A program made the position numbers and the translations under genes. From positions 1-64,000 of the forward strand of contig JAJZVW010000016.1 of assembly GCA_021847015.1 (NCBI GenBank): a DNA stretch of 64,000 bases, written 5' to 3'. Shown piece after piece: positions 10,239 to 20,445 of this stretch. The notes beneath the pieces are model-generated. The model saw only the letters and a list, made by a program, of their open reading frames with translations, ran no database searches and was not told where the DNA came from. Origin of the DNA: Pseudomonadota bacterium (lineage in GTDB: Bacteria; Pseudomonadota; Alphaproteobacteria; Rhodospirillales; Magnetospirillaceae). The stretch's first letter is position 1. Each line of letters starts with the position of its first letter.

Positions 10239-10242
<4 letters not shown>
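9130..10242 (-). CDS. mtnA: Methylthioribose-1-phosphate isomerase (MtnA family)
   Basis: 370 aa, related to eIF2B alpha/beta/delta, cytosolic. It converts the aldose 5-methylthioribose-1-phosphate (or 5-deoxyribose-1-phosphate) to the ketose. Visible motifs: [13 protein letters not shown] near the N-terminus, [15 protein letters not shown] (catalytic cysteine), [10 protein letters not shown] and [11 protein letters not shown] (catalytic aspartate). ATG 10242 overlaps the mtnP stop, and its stop overlaps the aldolase start, so the three enzymes are coupled in order of the pathway. No mtnB, mtnC or mtnD homologue of the classical methionine salvage route is in the window. Confidence 0.93.
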
Positions 10243-11135
<893 letters not shown>

Positions 11136-11171
11136 GATGTCCTCCATGATCGTCCCCGGCGGTGTTAGACG

Positions 11172-11202
11172 AAAAAGGCCGCCGTCGCAAGCGACGGCGG
11201 CC
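11172..11202 (-). terminator. Rho-independent terminator of the petABC operon
   Basis: On the minus strand a perfect 12-bp GC-rich stem (11191-11202 with 11177-11188) closes a 2-base loop and is followed by TTTTT (11172-11176). It lies 26 bases after the cytochrome c1 stop codon. This is the clearest intrinsic terminator in the window. Confidence 0.9.
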
Positions 11203-11227
11203 CAGATCGACGATCGGGAACGTATTC

Positions 11228-11995
11228 TTAGTGCACGTTCTTCCAGATCTGGCGCTTCAGCGCATAGAACAGCGCGGTCAGCACCGCCAGGAACCCGAGA
11301 ACCTTGAGGCCGAGGCTCTTGCGGGCGTCCAGCTCGGGCTCGGCGGCCCAGTTCAGGAACGTGGCCACGTCGTGAGCGATCTGCGCCTTGGTCGCCTTGG
11401 TGCCGTCGGCATAGGTGACGGCGTCGTCCTGGATTGGCGGCGGCATGCTGATGGCATTACCGGGGAAGAACTTGTTGTAGAACTTCCCGTCGGGAATATG
11501 CACGCCGTCCGGCGGCGTATCCTCGAAGCCCAGCATCAGGCTGTAGATGTAGTTCGGTCCGCCATGACGGGCCTTCGCCATCAACGACAGGTCCGGCGGA
11601 GCGGCGCCGCCATTGGCGACGGCCGCGGCCTTCTCGTTGGGGAACGGCGGGATGTAATGGTCCGAGGGCCGCCCCGGGCGGTTGAACATCTGCCCTTCGT
11701 CGTTGGGGCCGGCCTGGATTTCGCGCTCGGCCGCGACCGCCTTGATCTCGTCCTCGGTGAGGCCGATCGCGGCGAGGTTGCGGTACGCCACCAGACTGAG
11801 CGAATGGCAGTTCGAGCAGATTTCGTGGAAGACCTGGAAGCCGCGCTTCAGGGCAGCCGGATCATAGCGGCCGAACACGCCGTCGAAGGAGAAGCCGGGC
11901 TTCATCAGCTCGGGCCCGCCTTCGTTGGCAAGGGCGGCCGGGGCGGCGCCGGCGACGAGCGCCGCCGCCAGCACGTTACGAATGAGCTTCTGCAT
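11228..11995 (-). CDS. petC: Ubiquinol-cytochrome c reductase, cytochrome c1 subunit
   Basis: 255 aa c-type cytochrome of complex III. A Sec signal peptide ends near ALANE (residue 24). The heme motif CSNCH covers residues 60-64 and is followed by the LVAYRNL stretch typical of cytochrome c1. The C-terminal hydrophobic helix (LGLKVLGFLAVLTALFYAL) anchors the heme domain on the periplasmic side. ATG 11995 overlaps the cytochrome b stop by one base (TGATG). It passes electrons from the Rieske centre to soluble cytochrome c. Confidence 0.95.
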   Translation of the reverse strand: MQKLIRNVLAAALVAGAAPAALANEGGPELMKPGFSFDGVFGRYDPAALKRGFQVFHEICSNCHSLSLVAYRNLAAIGLTEDEIKAVAAEREIQAGPNDEGQMFNRPGRPSDHYIPPFPNEKAAAVANGGAAPPDLSLMAKARHGGPNYIYSLMLGFEDTPPDGVHIPDGKFYNKFFPGNAISMPPPIQDDAVTYADGTKATKAQIAHDVATFLNWAAEPELDARKSLGLKVLGFLAVLTALFYALKRQIWKNVH

Positions 11996-13251
11996 CACGC
12001 CTTCTCCATCGGCTTGGCGGTAGCACCGGCAGCCATCCCGCCGCCGCGCAGAACGGGAGCGGAAATACTGGCGGGCAGCGGCTTCGGCTTCTCGATCTTG
12101 CCCAAGAGCGGCAGGAGAATCAGGAAGTGGAAGAAGTAGTACGCGGTGGCGATGCGCCCGATCAGGGTGATGGTGTCCGCCGGAGGCTGCGATCCCACAT
12201 AGCCCAGGACGACGCAGTCGATGATGAAGAGCAGGAACGCCTGCTTGAAGATCGGGCGGAACCGGCCGGACCGGACCTTGGAGGTGTCGAGCCACGGCAG
12301 GAACAGCAGCACGACGATGGCGCCGAACATCATCAGAACGCCGCCGAGCTTGTTCGGAACCGCGCGCAGGATCGCGTAGAACGGCAGGAAGTACCATTCC
12401 GGAACGATATGCGGCGGGGTCACCATCGGATTGGCCGGGATGTAGTTGTCCGGCTCGCCGAAGAAGTTGGGCGCGTAGAACACGAAGGCCAGGTAGACCA
12501 TCATGAACACGCCGATCCCGAACAGATCCTTGATCGTGAAGTAGGGATGGAACGGGATGGTGTCCTGCGGGGACTTCACGTCGATGCCCAGCGGGTTGTT
12601 CGACTTCACCGTGTGCAGCGCCCACAGGTGGATGAAGACCAGCGCGAAGATGACGAACGGCAGCAGGTAGTGCAGCGAGAAGAACCGGTTCAAGGTGGGG
12701 TTGTCCACCGAGAAGCCGCCCCACAGCCAGGTCACGATGTACTGGCCGACCACCGGGAAGGCCGAGAACAGGTTGGTGATCACGGTGGCGCCCCAGAAGG
12801 ACATCTGGCCCCAGGGCAGCACGTAGCCCATGAACGCGGTCGCCATCATGGCCAGGAAGATCACCACGCCGACCCACCACAGAAGCTCGCGCGGAGCCTT
12901 GTAGGAACCGTAGTAGAGGCCGCGGAACATATGAGTGTACACCAGGACGAAGAACATCGAGGCGCCGTTCATATGCAGGTAACGCAGCAGCCAGCCGTAG
13001 TTCACGTCACGCATGATGCGCTCGACGGAATTGAAGGCCATCGTGGTATGCGGGGTATAGTTCATCGCCAGGAAGACCCCGGTGAGGATCATGACGACCA
13101 GCATGAATCCCGCAAGCGAGCCGAAATTCCACCAGTAATTCAGGTTCTTCGGCGTCGGATATTCCACAGCGCTGTGCTGCAGCATTGAAAAGATGGGCAG
13201 CCGCTCTTCGATCCAGCCGACCATCTTGTTGTTCGTCTTGTAGGCGCTCAT
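11995..13251 (-). CDS. petB: Ubiquinol-cytochrome c reductase, cytochrome b subunit
   Basis: 418 aa integral membrane subunit with eight predicted helices that binds two b hemes and holds the Qo and Qi quinone sites. The paired heme histidines and the PEWY motif of the Qo site ([13 protein letters not shown]) are visible, as is the N-terminal amphipathic region ending in YWWNFGS. The length fits undivided bacterial cytochrome b, unlike the split b6/IV form. It lies 14 bases after the Rieske gene within petA-petB-petC. Confidence 0.96.
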   Translation of the reverse strand: MSAYKTNNKMVGWIEERLPIFSMLQHSAVEYPTPKNLNYWWNFGSLAGFMLVVMILTGVFLAMNYTPHTTMAFNSVERIMRDVNYGWLLRYLHMNGASMFFVLVYTHMFRGLYYGSYKAPRELLWWVGVVIFLAMMATAFMGYVLPWGQMSFWGATVITNLFSAFPVVGQYIVTWLWGGFSVDNPTLNRFFSLHYLLPFVIFALVFIHLWALHTVKSNNPLGIDVKSPQDTIPFHPYFTIKDLFGIGVFMMVYLAFVFYAPNFFGEPDNYIPANPMVTPPHIVPEWYFLPFYAILRAVPNKLGGVLMMFGAIVVLLFLPWLDTSKVRSGRFRPIFKQAFLLFIIDCVVLGYVGSQPPADTITLIGRIATAYYFFHFLILLPLLGKIEKPKPLPASISAPVLRGGGMAAGATAKPMEKA

Positions 13252-13265
13252 TGGCGCATCCCCTC

Positions 13266-13820
13266 TCAGCCGATACGGATGGTGGTGTCGCTGGTAAAGG
13301 CGTAGGGCGGAACCTCGAGGTTCAGCGGTGCAGGGCCCTTACGGATGCGGCCGGACGTATCGTATTGCGACCCGTGGCACGGGCAGAACCAGCCGCCGAA
13401 TTCCCCCTTGGGATCGGAAGGCTTCTGACCCAGCGGCACGCAGCCCAGGTGAGTGCAAACACCGATCAGGACGAGCCATTCGGGCTTCTTGACCCGGTCG
13501 GCGTCCTTCTGGGGATCGCGCAGATCCGCGCTGTCGTCCTTCCGCGCCTGCGCAATCTCTTCGGGAGTGCGGTGGCGGATGAAGACGGGTTTGCCGCGCC
13601 AGACGACCGTGATCGCCTGACCGACTTGGACAGCGGAAAAATCGACGTCGGTGGTGGAGAGCGCCAGCGTGTCGGCGGCAGGGTTCATGCTATGCACGAA
13701 CGGCCAGAGGGCGAGGCCCGTACCGACCACGCCGACGGCAGTGGTGGCATAAAGCAGGAAATCCCGCCGGGTCTGCCCGTCCGTCGACGCGGGCTGGGCG
13801 TGCGATGCCGAATCAGCCAT
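13266..13820 (-). CDS. petA: Rieske iron-sulfur subunit of cytochrome bc1
   Basis: 184 aa periplasmic [2Fe-2S] protein held by an uncleaved N-terminal helix. A twin-arginine motif TRRDFLLY (residues 18-25) precedes the hydrophobic segment, as expected for Tat-dependent export. Cluster ligands are in CTHLGC and CPCHGS. Translation start is supported by AAGAGG upstream of ATG 13820. First gene of the bc1 operon; a good sigma-70-like promoter lies 35 bases upstream. Confidence 0.95.
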   Translation of the reverse strand: MADSASHAQPASTDGQTRRDFLLYATTAVGVVGTGLALWPFVHSMNPAADTLALSTTDVDFSAVQVGQAITVVWRGKPVFIRHRTPEEIAQARKDDSADLRDPQKDADRVKKPEWLVLIGVCTHLGCVPLGQKPSDPKGEFGGWFCPCHGSQYDTSGRIRKGPAPLNLEVPPYAFTSDTTIRIG

Positions 13821-13854
13821 GACTTTACCTCTTGTTGGCCCGCGGAAGCGGCAC

Positions 13855-13883
13855 TAATAACCACATTGGCGCGACCGATTCAA
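13855..13883 (-). promoter_or_regulatory. Predicted promoter of petABC
   Basis: On the minus strand TTGAAT (13883-13878) is followed after exactly 17 bases by TTATTA (13860-13855), a good match to a housekeeping promoter. The transcript would start roughly 30 bases before the petA ATG. Confidence 0.55.
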
Positions 13884-13929
13884 CAGGCGAATCAAACTAG
13901 TTTAGGTCCTACTAATTCTAGACGAGGAT

Positions 13930-14445
13930 TTGTTGCAACGCACATCCCACCCGGAAGGGGGAACTAAGCCGCGAGTCGGTGGATTGCCGCGTCTGGCGCT
14001 CTACCAGCCGGACATTCCCCAGAACGCGGGCACGCTTCTGCGCCTGGCCGCCTGCCTGGGGCTGGCGGTCGACGTCATAGGACCGTGCGGTTTCCTTTGG
14101 GACGACAGGCGCATGCGGCGTGCCGGCATGGATTACGCCGCCGCGGTCCGGGTCCGCCACCACTCGTCGTTCGCGGTGTTCGAAACCGTCCGTGCGGGTA
14201 GTTCCCAGCGGCTTGTGCTGCTCACCACGGCAGGGGATCGGCGCCTTGACGATTTCGCATTCGCGGAAGGCGACATCGTCATGGTGGGCCGCGAAAGCGC
14301 GGGCGTCCCCGACGACGTCGCGGCGGCCGCCGACATCGGGTTGCGCATCCCGATGATCCCCGGCGTCCGCTCCCTCAACGTGGCTCTCGCGGCGACGCTG
14401 GCCATCGGCGAAGCGTTGCGGCAGATGAGGGCCTTCCCCGCCTGA
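13930..14445 (+). CDS. trmL: tRNA (cytidine/uridine 34-2'-O)-methyltransferase
   Basis: 171 aa SPOUT-class methyltransferase that modifies the wobble base of tRNA-Leu isoacceptors using SAM. Signatures: LALYQPDIPQNAGTLLRLA at the N-terminus, VMVGRESAGVP and IPMIPGVRSLNVA (trefoil-knot SAM site). No ATG precedes the conserved region. A TTG start at 13930 or 13933 after GAGGA is likely; TTG 13984 would remove 18 poorly conserved residues. It is divergent from petA. Confidence 0.85.
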   Translation: MLQRTSHPEGGTKPRVGGLPRLALYQPDIPQNAGTLLRLAACLGLAVDVIGPCGFLWDDRRMRRAGMDYAAAVRVRHHSSFAVFETVRAGSSQRLVLLTTAGDRRLDDFAFAEGDIVMVGRESAGVPDDVAAAADIGLRIPMIPGVRSLNVALAATLAIGEALRQMRAFPA

Positions 14446-14578
14446 CCGGGCCCCGACGGACGGCCGTGGCCCGTGGGGCGCGAGCCGCGCGACGGCCGAA
14501 AAAATTGCCCCTGCCCGCGGCCGTCAAATTGGGTATGATTTGCCCGCAATCGCGTACCGCCAGGGGAAAGGCGCAACG

Positions 14579-15322
14579 ATGAGCCAAACAGCGACCGATG
14601 GGGGCGGCGGGACGGGCTCCCTGCGCTCCTCACGCATTGAAACACGCGCCAACGCCCTGCTGGGGGATTGCCGCCGCGCCTTCCACGCGTTCGGCGAGTT
14701 GGACGAACTGGCGGAAAACCTGCGCATCCTTTCCCTCAACGCGGAACTGGCGGCGGGCCGGGCCGGGGAAATGGGGCGCGCCGTTCGGGCATTGACCCAG
14801 TACACCCGCGAACTCGTCAACCGCCTGGCGCAGATCCAGGGAGAAATGAACTCTCTTCGAGCGCGAACCTATTCGCTGTCCTCGACCATTCTGCGCGGCC
14901 TGCTCAATTTGCAGTTGTTCGAACGGGCGGCCGAGCTCATCAATGCCGGCAGCCACGACGGCGCGACGCGGACCGCCGCCAACCGGGCGTTCGCCGAAAC
15001 CATGCGAACGCTGGTGGAAACCCTGGGAGACATGGCCAGCAGCGTCGAGGACTTGTCGCGGCGGGCCCACGGTATCGAAGAAGTGGTCAGCCAGTCGGAT
15101 TCCATCGCCACCAACATCGCCATCGAGGCGTCGGCGGCGGGCGTCCACGAGAAGGAATTCCGCACCGTTTCCGACACCATGCGCCACTACGTCGACGACT
15201 TGCGCAAGATGATCGACGAAGCCTCGGATTCGGTGCGCCGCGCGCTGGAAAAAGGCGAGTCGCTGCGGCGGGTGGGATTGGAGAACCTTCAGACGCTGCG
15301 CAGCAACGGCTTTTTGGAGTGA
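14579..15322 (+). CDS. Soluble chemoreceptor-like coiled-coil signalling protein
   Basis: 247 aa, no membrane segment and no HAMP domain, mostly helical. Residues about 41-83 resemble the hairpin tip of methyl-accepting chemotaxis proteins (LSLNAELAAGRAGEMGR against the family LALNAAIEAARAGExGR). Residues about 170-210 repeat the pattern in weaker form (IATNIAIEASAAGVHEKEF). The protein may thus contain two tip-like helices folding against each other. Start ATG 14579 follows AGGGGAAAGG. The next gene begins 6 bases downstream and encodes an ODP-type di-iron protein. Chemoreceptor/ODP fusions are known oxygen or iron sensors, so this is plausibly the signalling half of a split version. Binding to CheA/CheW is not shown by the sequence, and the tip is divergent. 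Confidence 0.6.
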   Translation: MSQTATDGGGGTGSLRSSRIETRANALLGDCRRAFHAFGELDELAENLRILSLNAELAAGRAGEMGRAVRALTQYTRELVNRLAQIQGEMNSLRARTYSLSSTILRGLLNLQLFERAAELINAGSHDGATRTAANRAFAETMRTLVETLGDMASSVEDLSRRAHGIEEVVSQSDSIATNIAIEASAAGVHEKEFRTVSDTMRHYVDDLRKMIDEASDSVRRALEKGESLRRVGLENLQTLRSNGFLE

Positions 15323-15328
15323 GCGACG

Positions 15329-16087
15329 ATGAACTGTGTCACGCTGTTCCGACGGGAAGGCCATCGCTGGCTGGCGTTCAGCAATGACGGCGGCAAGCCC
15401 GATGCCGTGATCGACACCAACCAGTACGTCGTCTGCGCCGACGACGGCGGAGCGATGCTTCTGGACCCCGGCGGGATGGAGGCGTTCCCTCCCATGCTGG
15501 CGGCGCTGACCCAGGAGGTCGCGGTGGAAAACGTCCGCGGCATCTTCTTCAGCCACCAGGATCCCGACGTCAGCTCGTCCCTGCCGCTGTGGCGCCGGGT
15601 CTGCCAACCCGAGACCAGGATTCACGTGCCGGCCCTGTGGGTCAGCGTTCTCACCCACCTGGACCGCGAGGCGACCTTCGCCCCCATCCCGGACGAGGGC
15701 ATGGAGGTGACGGTCGGCGGGCAGGTCAAGCTGCGCCTGATCCCCGCCCATTACCTTCACTCGCCGGGAAATTTCCACGCCTACGACCCCAAGGCCCGTA
15801 TCCTGTTCAGCGGCGACATGGGCGGCGCGCTGGTTCCCGCCCAGGCCAAATCCGGCCTGTTCGTCGAGAATTTCTCCAGCCATGTCGCCTACATGGAGAC
15901 CTTCCACCGGCGCTGGATGGGCTCGCCCCGCGCCCGCGACCTTTGGGTGGAAACGGTATCGCGGCTGGACATCGACATCATGGCGCCCCAGCACGGGCTC
16001 GCCTTCAAAGGCGACGACGTCAAGCGCTTCCTGGATTGGATTTCCCGCCTGGAATTGGGGAGCGGCTGCGCCGCCATGGCCAAATAG
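15329..16087 (+). CDS. Oxygen-binding di-iron protein, ODP/FprA-like metallo-beta-lactamase fold
   Basis: 252 aa cytosolic protein with the metal ligands of the flavodiiron/ODP branch: HQDPD (His76, Asp78, Asp80, where hydrolases have HxHxDH and FprA has HxExDH), HYLHSPGNFH (His144), SGDMGG (Asp163) and APQHG (His222). There is no flavodoxin or rubredoxin domain, so it cannot be a complete NO/O2 reductase. ODP domains in chemotaxis proteins bind O2 or Fe(II) and report redox state. The 6-base spacing to the chemoreceptor-like gene makes a joint sensory role likely. Alternative: an orphan peroxide or oxygen reductase using an outside electron donor. Confidence 0.8.
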   Translation: MNCVTLFRREGHRWLAFSNDGGKPDAVIDTNQYVVCADDGGAMLLDPGGMEAFPPMLAALTQEVAVENVRGIFFSHQDPDVSSSLPLWRRVCQPETRIHVPALWVSVLTHLDREATFAPIPDEGMEVTVGGQVKLRLIPAHYLHSPGNFHAYDPKARILFSGDMGGALVPAQAKSGLFVENFSSHVAYMETFHRRWMGSPRARDLWVETVSRLDIDIMAPQHGLAFKGDDVKRFLDWISRLELGSGCAAMAK

Positions 16088-16150
16088 CCGTTTAATGGCC
16101 CGCTAACCCCGCCCGCCGCACTCTCGCCCGGCAACCGCAAGGAACCGACC

Positions 16151-17728
16151 GTGGCCGACGCGTGGTGGCGGGGAGCCGTCATCTATCAGATCTATCCCCG
16201 CAGCTTCCGGGACGCGAACGGCGACGGCATCGGCGACCTCGGCGGCATCGCCGAGGCCCTGCCCTATGTCGCCAGCCTGGGCGTCGATGCGGTATGGCTG
16301 TCGCCGTTCTACCGCTCGCCGATGATGGATTTCGGCTACGACGTCGCCGACCATCGCGACGTGGACCCGCTGTTCGGCACCCTGGCGGATGCCAAGCGGG
16401 TGATCGGGCGCGCCCACGATCTGGGTATGAAGGTCCTGCTGGACATGGTCTGGGGCCACACCTCGGACCGCCATCCCTGGTTTGCGGAAAGCCGCGCATC
16501 GCGGGCCAACGCCAAATCCGACTGGTACGTCTGGGCCGATCCCAAACCGGACGGCACCCCGCCCAACAACTGGCTGTCGGTCTTCGGCGGCCCGGCCTGG
16601 ACATGGGAGCCCCGGCGGCGGCAATACCGGCTCCACCATTTTCTGCCGTCGCAACCGGCGCTGAACTGGCGCAATCCGGCCGTGGTCGAGGCCCTTGCGG
16701 CGGTGGGCGAGCACTGGTTGTCTCTGGGTGCGGACGGCTTGCGCCTGGACGCCGTCGATTTCCTCATCCACGACCTCCGCCTCCGCGACAATCCTCCGCA
16801 GCGCCTGGCCGAAATCCCACCTCGGCCGTTCGGCATGCAGGACCATCGGCGCGACATGATGCAGCCGGAGACCGCCGATGCCCTGGCGCGGATTCGGGCG
16901 CTTACGGACCGCTTTCCCGGCACGGTGACGATGGCCGAATTGTCGAGCGCCGGCGACCCTCTGGCGCGCGTGGCGGAATATTGTGCGCCCGGCGGCCTGC
17001 ATCTGGCCTACTCCCTGGGACTCATGCGGCGGCCGGCCTCGGCCGCCGCGCTCAAGGCGACCATCGCCGAAATCGAGGCCAAGGCGCCTGGCGGCGCGTT
17101 CGCCTGGGCGCTGTCGAACCATGACGTCGAACGGGCGGCCAGCCGTTGGGGCGACGGCTCGCCCGCCTCGGCCAAGATGCTGTTGGCGCTGCTGCTGTGC
17201 TTGCGCGGGACGGTGTGCCTGTACCAGGGGGATGAATTGGGGCTGCCCGAGGCCGAGGTGCCCTTCGACCGCCGGCGCGATCCCTTCGGGCTGGCCTTCT
17301 GGCCCGAATTCAAAGGCCGCGACGGCTGCCGCACGCCGATGCCATGGCGGGGCGACGGCCCGGCGGCGGGATTTTCGGCGGCCGAACCCTGGCTGCCGGT
17401 GCCCGAAAGCCATCGGCGGCTGGCGGTGGCCGTCCAGGAAGCGGACGGGGAATCGGTGCTCAACACCCTCCGCCGCCTCATCCGCTGGCGCCGCCGCCAC
17501 CCGGCCTTGACCGAAGGGGGGCTGACCCTGGTGGAGATGTCGCCCGATATCGTCGCCTTCGAGCGGACCGGCGGCGGCCAGGACATCCTGTGCCTGTTCA
17601 ATCCGTCCGCAGCACACCACCGCCTGACGCCGCCCCCTGGGCGCAAGCCCGCCGAGGGCGTGGGCTACCGGATCGTGGGCGGCGAGTTGATGCTGGAGCC
17701 CTGGGGCGCGGTCTTCCTGGTCCCGTGA
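16151..17728 (+). CDS. GH13 alpha-glucosidase (oligo-1,6-glucosidase type)
   Basis: 525 aa alpha-amylase-family enzyme, predicted cytosolic because no signal peptide is present. Conserved regions: VIYQIYPRSF at the start, GLRLDAVD (nucleophile Asp), TMAELSS (acid/base Glu) and SNHDVERAASRW (transition-state Asp). The HDV/E pattern and DGIGDL are typical of alpha-glucosidases and isomaltases of this family. The GTG start at 16151 follows AAGGA. It lies 63 bases after the ODP gene and converges on lpdA with a 3-base gap. Exact linkage specificity cannot be assigned by eye. Confidence 0.88.
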   Translation: MADAWWRGAVIYQIYPRSFRDANGDGIGDLGGIAEALPYVASLGVDAVWLSPFYRSPMMDFGYDVADHRDVDPLFGTLADAKRVIGRAHDLGMKVLLDMVWGHTSDRHPWFAESRASRANAKSDWYVWADPKPDGTPPNNWLSVFGGPAWTWEPRRRQYRLHHFLPSQPALNWRNPAVVEALAAVGEHWLSLGADGLRLDAVDFLIHDLRLRDNPPQRLAEIPPRPFGMQDHRRDMMQPETADALARIRALTDRFPGTVTMAELSSAGDPLARVAEYCAPGGLHLAYSLGLMRRPASAAALKATIAEIEAKAPGGAFAWALSNHDVERAASRWGDGSPASAKMLLALLLCLRGTVCLYQGDELGLPEAEVPFDRRRDPFGLAFWPEFKGRDGCRTPMPWRGDGPAAGFSAAEPWLPVPESHRRLAVAVQEADGESVLNTLRRLIRWRRRHPALTEGGLTLVEMSPDIVAFERTGGGQDILCLFNPSAAHHRLTPPPGRKPAEGVGYRIVGGELMLEPWGAVFLVP

Positions 17729-17731
17729 CCG

Positions 17732-19138
17732 TCAGGCGTGGATGGCCCGCCCGTCCACCGCCAGCGCCGCCTCCTTGATCGCCTCGCCCAAGGCGGGATG
17801 GGCGTGGCAGGTGCGGGCGACGTCCTCGGCGGCGGCGCTGAATTCCATGGCCAGCACCAGTTCGGCGATCAGGTCGCCCGCCTCCGGGCCGACGATGTGG
17901 GCGCCGAGAATGCGGTCGGTGGCGGCATCGGCCAGGATCTTGACGAAGCCGTCGGTGTCGTCGTTGGCCCGTGCACGGGAATTGGCGGTGAAGGGGAACT
18001 TGCCGACCTTGTAGGCAATTCCGGCGGCCTTCAACTCTTCCTCGGTCTTGCCGACCTGGGCCACTTCCGGCCACGTATAGACCACGGACGGGATCGCCTC
18101 GTAATTCACATGGCCATGCTGGCCGGCGAGGATCTCGGCGATGGCGACCCCCTCGTCCTCGGCCTTGTGGGCGAGCATGGCGCCGCCGACGACGTCGCCG
18201 ATGGCATAGATGCCGGGAACGCTGGTCCGGAAGGTCTCGTCGATCCGGATGAAGCCGCGCTCGGTCATGGCGACCCCCAGCGCCTCCAGCCCCAGTCCCT
18301 CGGTATAGGGACGCCGGCCGATGGCCACCAGCACGACGTCTGCCGGGATGTCCTCGGCCGCCCCGCCGGCCGCGGGCTCCACCGTGACGGTGACCCCGCT
18401 TTTGCCGGCCGTCACCTTGGAAACCTTGGCGGACAGCTTGAAGATCATCCCCTGCCGTTCGAGGACGCGGCGCGTGTGTTTCGACACCTCGCCATCGAAC
18501 GGCGGCAGCACGCGGTCGAGGTATTCGACCACCGTCACCTGGGCGCCCAGGCGGCGCCAGACGCTTCCCAGCTCAAGGCCGATGACGCCGGCGCCGATCA
18601 CAACCAGCTGCTTGGGGACGGCCGGCAGCGACAGGGCGCCGGTGGACGACACGACGCGCCGCTCGTCGATGGCCACGCCGGGCAGCGGGGTGACGTCGGA
18701 ACCGGTGGCGATGACGATGGATTTGGCCGACAGCGACCGCTCGGCCCCCTCGCAGGCGACGACGACTTGGCCCGGCGCCGCGACACGGCCGGAGCCGACC
18801 ACATAGGCGACCTTGTTCTTCTTGAACAGCAGCTCGATGCCCTTGGTGAGGCCGGCGACCACCTTGTCCTTACGGCCCATCATGGCGGCAAGGTCGAGAT
18901 CGAGCCCCCCGACCCGGATGCCGTGCTGAGCGAAATCCTGCCGCGCCTCGGCGAACTTGTGGGAGGATTGCAGCAGGGCCTTCGACGGAATGCAGCCGAC
19001 ATTGAGGCAGGTCCCGCCCAGGGCCCCCCGCTTCTCCACGCAGGCGGCCTTGAGGCCGAGCTGCGCGGCACGAATGGCGGCAACATAGCCCCCGGGCCCG
19101 CCGCCGATGATCACCACGTCGAAATCGTCGTCAGCCAT
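17732..19138 (-). CDS. lpdA: Dihydrolipoyl dehydrogenase (E3)
   Basis: 468 aa flavoprotein disulfide reductase that reoxidises lipoamide with NAD. FAD site [15 protein letters not shown] at the N-terminus, redox-active disulfide [16 protein letters not shown], second nucleotide site [12 protein letters not shown], and His-Glu pair CHAHPALGE at the C-terminus. Last gene of the mdh-sucCD-sucAB-lpdA cluster, so it most likely serves the 2-oxoglutarate dehydrogenase complex. Confidence 0.96.
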   Translation of the reverse strand: MADDDFDVVIIGGGPGGYVAAIRAAQLGLKAACVEKRGALGGTCLNVGCIPSKALLQSSHKFAEARQDFAQHGIRVGGLDLDLAAMMGRKDKVVAGLTKGIELLFKKNKVAYVVGSGRVAAPGQVVVACEGAERSLSAKSIVIATGSDVTPLPGVAIDERRVVSSTGALSLPAVPKQLVVIGAGVIGLELGSVWRRLGAQVTVVEYLDRVLPPFDGEVSKHTRRVLERQGMIFKLSAKVSKVTAGKSGVTVTVEPAAGGAAEDIPADVVLVAIGRRPYTEGLGLEALGVAMTERGFIRIDETFRTSVPGIYAIGDVVGGAMLAHKAEDEGVAIAEILAGQHGHVNYEAIPSVVYTWPEVAQVGKTEEELKAAGIAYKVGKFPFTANSRARANDDTDGFVKILADAATDRILGAHIVGPEAGDLIAELVLAMEFSAAAEDVARTCHAHPALGEAIKEAALAVDGRAIHA

Positions 19139-19192
19139 GGTCGTCCGTCATCCCCGTTCGTCCGTCCTGCTCCCGCCGTGGAGAGGATATTC

Positions 19193-20395
19193 TCAGACCC
19201 CCAACAATATCCGGCTGGGGTCTTCAATGCATTCCTTGACGCGGATGAGGAAGCTGACCGCCTCGCGCCCGTCGATGATGCGGTGGTCGTAGGAAAGCGC
19301 CAGATACATCATCGGCCGGGCCTGGATGGAGCCGTCCGGCATCACCACCGGACGCGGCTGGACCTTGTGCATCCCGAGGATTCCCGATTGCGGCGGATTG
19401 AGGATGGGCGTGCTGAGCAGCGAGCCGTAAACGCCGCCATTGGAAATGGTGAAAGTGCCGCCCTGGAGGTCTTCCATGGCCAGTTTGCCGTCGCGGGCCT
19501 TGCGTCCGAGGTCGGCGATCGCCTTCTCGACCTCGGCGAAGCCCAATTGGTCGGCGTCGCGCACCACCGGCACCACCAAGCCCTGGGGCGTGCCGACGGC
19601 GACCCCGATATCGTAGTAATTCTTGTAGACCAGATCGTCGCCGTCGATCTCGGCGTTGACCGCCGGCCACTCCTTCAGCGCGGTAACGCAAGCCTTCACG
19701 AAGAACGACATGAAGCCGAGCTTCACGCCGTGCTTCTTCTCGAAGCCGTCCTTGTACTGCGCCCGCAAGGCGTTGAGCGCGGTCATGTCCACCTCGTTGA
19801 AGGTGGTCAGCATGGCTGCGGTCCGCTGGGCCTCCTTCAGCCGTTCCGCGATCCGCCGGCGCAGGCGGGTCATGCGAACCCGTTCCTCCAGCGGCGCCTT
19901 CGCGCGGGGTTGGGCGGGCGACGGCGCCTCTTCCCTCAGCAACGATGGCGCCGGGCCCGGAGCCGGCGCGGGCTTGGCCGGGGGGCGGACGGCTTCCAGG
20001 ACATCGGCCTTGGTCACCCGCCCTCCCTTGCCGGTGCCGCCCAGGGCGGCGGTGTCGATGCCGGCGTCGGCGGCCAGCTTGCGGGCGGACGGCATGGCCG
20101 GGGCGGGCGGCTTGGCGGCCTTTGCCGCTGCGGGCGCGGCCGACGGGAACGCCAGCGCGCCTTCGGCGATCGCGCCCAGGACGGCGCCGACGCCGACCGA
20201 TTCGCCCGAGCCGGCGACGATTTCCGACAGAACGCCGGCCGCCGGTGCGGGCACTTCGACGGTCACCTTGTCGGTTTCCAGCTCCACCAGCGGCTCGTCG
20301 GCCATCACCGCTTCGCCCACGGCCTTGAACCATTTGGCGACGGTGGCCTCGCTCACCGATTCCCCCAGGGCGGGCACCTTGATCTGCGTGGTCAT
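19193..20395 (-). CDS. sucB: 2-oxoglutarate dehydrogenase E2, dihydrolipoamide succinyltransferase
   Basis: 400 aa. Order of parts: lipoyl domain (residues 1-75, lipoylated lysine in [13 protein letters not shown]), Ala/Pro-rich linker, peripheral subunit-binding domain ([26 protein letters not shown] is the region near 105-130), second linker, and the catalytic domain ending in [13 protein letters not shown], which contains the active-site His and Asp. Core enzyme of the complex, placed between E1 and E3 genes. Confidence 0.96.
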   Translation of the reverse strand: MTTQIKVPALGESVSEATVAKWFKAVGEAVMADEPLVELETDKVTVEVPAPAAGVLSEIVAGSGESVGVGAVLGAIAEGALAFPSAAPAAAKAAKPPAPAMPSARKLAADAGIDTAALGGTGKGGRVTKADVLEAVRPPAKPAPAPGPAPSLLREEAPSPAQPRAKAPLEERVRMTRLRRRIAERLKEAQRTAAMLTTFNEVDMTALNALRAQYKDGFEKKHGVKLGFMSFFVKACVTALKEWPAVNAEIDGDDLVYKNYYDIGVAVGTPQGLVVPVVRDADQLGFAEVEKAIADLGRKARDGKLAMEDLQGGTFTISNGGVYGSLLSTPILNPPQSGILGMHKVQPRPVVMPDGSIQARPMMYLALSYDHRIIDGREAVSFLIRVKECIEDPSRILLGV

Positions 20396-20445
20396 GCGGA
20401 CGGTTCCTTTTTCTTAGCCTGAATGTCCCACATAGGAAATCCAGG

